A DNA stretch of 64,000 nucleotides from Bacteroidaceae bacterium (GTDB lineage Bacteria > Bacteroidota > Bacteroidia > Bacteroidales > Bacteroidaceae). Each line of letters opens with the position of its first letter. Position 1 is the first letter of the stretch. The translations under genes and the position numbers were made by a program. Of this stretch, positions 63,021 through 64,000 are shown piece after piece. The notes under the pieces are model-generated. The model ran no database searches. It was not told the origin of the DNA and was given only the letters and a program-made list of their open reading frames with translations. The stretch is taken from contig JAFUKC010000029.1 in the NCBI GenBank assembly GCA_017467885.1, forward strand, positions 1 through 64,000. The letters are read 5' to 3'.

Positions 63021-63571
63021 CTTGCTTTTTATGTAGTTCAACTAATTTATATCAAGGTATCTATATATACCCGAAAAATATGCATGCAATCAGACATTAT
63101 TTATAGTTTATAACATCCTGCTGCACACATATCGGTTAAACATGTTTTGTATATAAATACGCAAAATATGCATCATCAACGGATATATCTTGGCAAAATT
63201 AGTGAATATATTTATATTGAAGCTACTTTTTTGCCAAAAATTTAATAAACAACACTATAATTAACATAAAAAGTCTATATTTTCATGCAAATTATTATTC
63301 CTTGCATAAATTATCATTATATAAATAACATAACAACAATGTTCACACGATAATTAGAAAATTAAACAGCTATGAATTCGGCTCTTAAACGAGAATGTGT
63401 AGAATAATTTTTTACTGAATACGTACCTTCAACTGTTTTCGAAACAGCCATCATTCACCAAATTTTATTGATATTGGTGAATGATGCTCAAGAATACTCT
63501 CTACGATGCAACAACAGCATCTTGCGAATAATATACCGGAAATATAACCGGAAAAGAAACAACAATATAAA
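63021..63571 (-). other. AT-rich gap upstream of susC
   Basis: No gene is seen. The minus strand has TAATTTTG at 63194-63201, a -7 box about 175 bases before the susC ATG. No -33 box or regulator site was recognised, and no regulator gene lies next to susC in the window. ATGCAT occurs twice (63079-63084 and 63169-63174). The right part holds the terminator of the neighbouring gene. Confidence 0.4.
63449..63486 (-). terminator. Terminator of the QueC-like gene
   Basis: Perfect 13-bp stem (63449-63461 with 63474-63486) and a 12-base loop, about 85 bases past the stop of the 63572 gene and well upstream of the susC -7 box. Confidence 0.65.
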
Positions 63572-64000
63572 TTAATGAATTATTTTTAAAATTTTCTGTT
63601 TTAAAGATGCCATAGATTTATATGCAGATAGCAAAATAGGAGTTGTACAGATATAATATCTTAAAAGAGCCATAAAAGTAAATCTTTCTCTCAAACCTTC
63701 TTGAATGGTATATTTGCAAGGATTGCATTTTCCACAAGGTTTTCCGCTTATAGGGGTATAACAAAACCATGTTTTATTGGCAACATCAGAATACCCATTA
63801 TTTACATAATACTCCTTCATTCCGATTTTGGTCTCCTCGGCTAAAGGAAAATGAAGATTTCCCCAAATGCAAACAATATCTTTCGGACTGTTTTCTTTAT
63901 CTACGACATAATAATCACCTATTATGTTATCACTAATCTTTTTTAATTTTCCGTATTTCTGAATGACATTTATAGCTTTATCATCCCTATGGATTGACAT
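63572..64000 (-). CDS. QueC-like PP-loop protein, C-terminal fragment
   Basis: The last 142 codons of a gene that reads in from beyond the right edge; the Met at 64000 is probably internal. The stretch TWFCYTPISGKPCGKCNPCKYTIQEG resembles the zinc-binding Cys cluster near the end of 7-cyano-7-deazaguanine synthase (QueC), here with CxxCxxC after an upstream Cys. The following helical tail (ERFTFMALLRYYICTTPILL) is not typical of QueC and looks like the homologues found in polysaccharide-type gene clusters. The ATP-binding P-loop would be outside the window, so function is unproven. Confidence 0.5.
   Translation of the reverse strand: MSIHRDDKAINVIQKYGKLKKISDNIIGDYYVVDKENSPKDIVCIWGNLHFPLAEETKIGMKEYYVNNGYSDVANKTWFCYTPISGKPCGKCNPCKYTIQEGLRERFTFMALLRYYICTTPILLSAYKSMASLKQKILKIIH

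Noticed and set aside
1..64000. CRISPR arrays, tRNA genes, insertion sequences or prophage
   Set aside because: No regularly spaced repeats, tRNA-like cloverleaf arms, transposase or phage structural genes were seen on either strand; this was by eye, so a missed tRNA is possible.
63572..64000. Start of the QueC-like gene at 64000
   Set aside because: The Met codon is the last codon in the window; the product lacks the P-loop expected upstream, so the gene is taken to continue outside.

Overview
The window is from a member of the order Bacteroidales. This rests on the type of genes present (SusC/SusD pair, GldH, RicT/PSP1, DUF2723, DUF4835, BACON and FISUMP domains), on Bacteroidetes -7 promoter boxes (TAnnTTTG or TAnnTTCG) at plausible distances before many genes, and on lipoproteins with acidic residues directly after the lipidated Cys. 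The genus cannot be fixed from the sequence. No tRNA, rRNA, CRISPR array, transposase or phage gene was recognised.

Layout. 1-347: tail of a YejM-like membrane sulfatase. 540-2538: small outer-membrane barrel and a YbdG-type MscS channel. 2583-9876 (+): priA, a DUF2723 membrane glycosyltransferase-like protein, a polysaccharide deacetylase and queG. 9909-11267 (-): dacB. 11390-20317 (+): nadB, then purH-mreB-mreC-mreD-mrdA-rodA, the cell-shape operon behind a purine gene. 20274-23998 (-): metF-holB-ricT-gldH, whose last gene overlaps the end of rodA. 24200-29180: a two-component system and three secreted PepSY-like proteins, with a YjbR/cupin gene pair on the other strand between them. 29238-31913 (-): rnr and a GIY-YIG-like small protein. 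32088-34063 (+): an epimerase and a PAP2 enzyme. 34064-42227 (-): dnaN, dnaQ-like exonuclease, coaBC fused to DUF4835, recN, rlmB and a TPR pseudoprotease. 42391-42759 (+): a DUF3127 OB-fold protein. 42816-43354: non-coding, with a GC-rich element between direct repeats. 43410-45436 (-): a FISUMP lipoprotein gene broken by a one-base frameshift. 45617-47560 (-): rho. 47905-63020 (-): a nine-gene SusC/SusD operon with a subtilisin-like protease and leucine-rich-repeat and BACON lipoproteins. 63572-64000 (-): the end of a QueC-like protein.

How the parts work together. Most of the window is housekeeping: elongation machinery (MreBCD, PBP2, RodA, PBP4), replication and repair (PriA, DnaN, DnaQ-like, HolB, RecN), RNA metabolism (RNase R, Rho, RlmB) and cofactors (NadB, CoaBC, MetF, QueG). 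Two accessory units stand out. One is the PepSY regulon: two PepSY-like genes and the response-regulator gene each carry an upstream 37-bp block with two TTTCAG-like half-sites 11 bp apart, at fixed distance from the -7 box. This predicts an autoregulated OmpR-family circuit. The other is the SusCD operon: it encodes a surface protease and several predicted protein-binding lipoproteins but no glycoside hydrolase, so a peptide or protein capture system is more likely than a glycan locus.

All family assignments come from reading the translated sequence. No database search was run.
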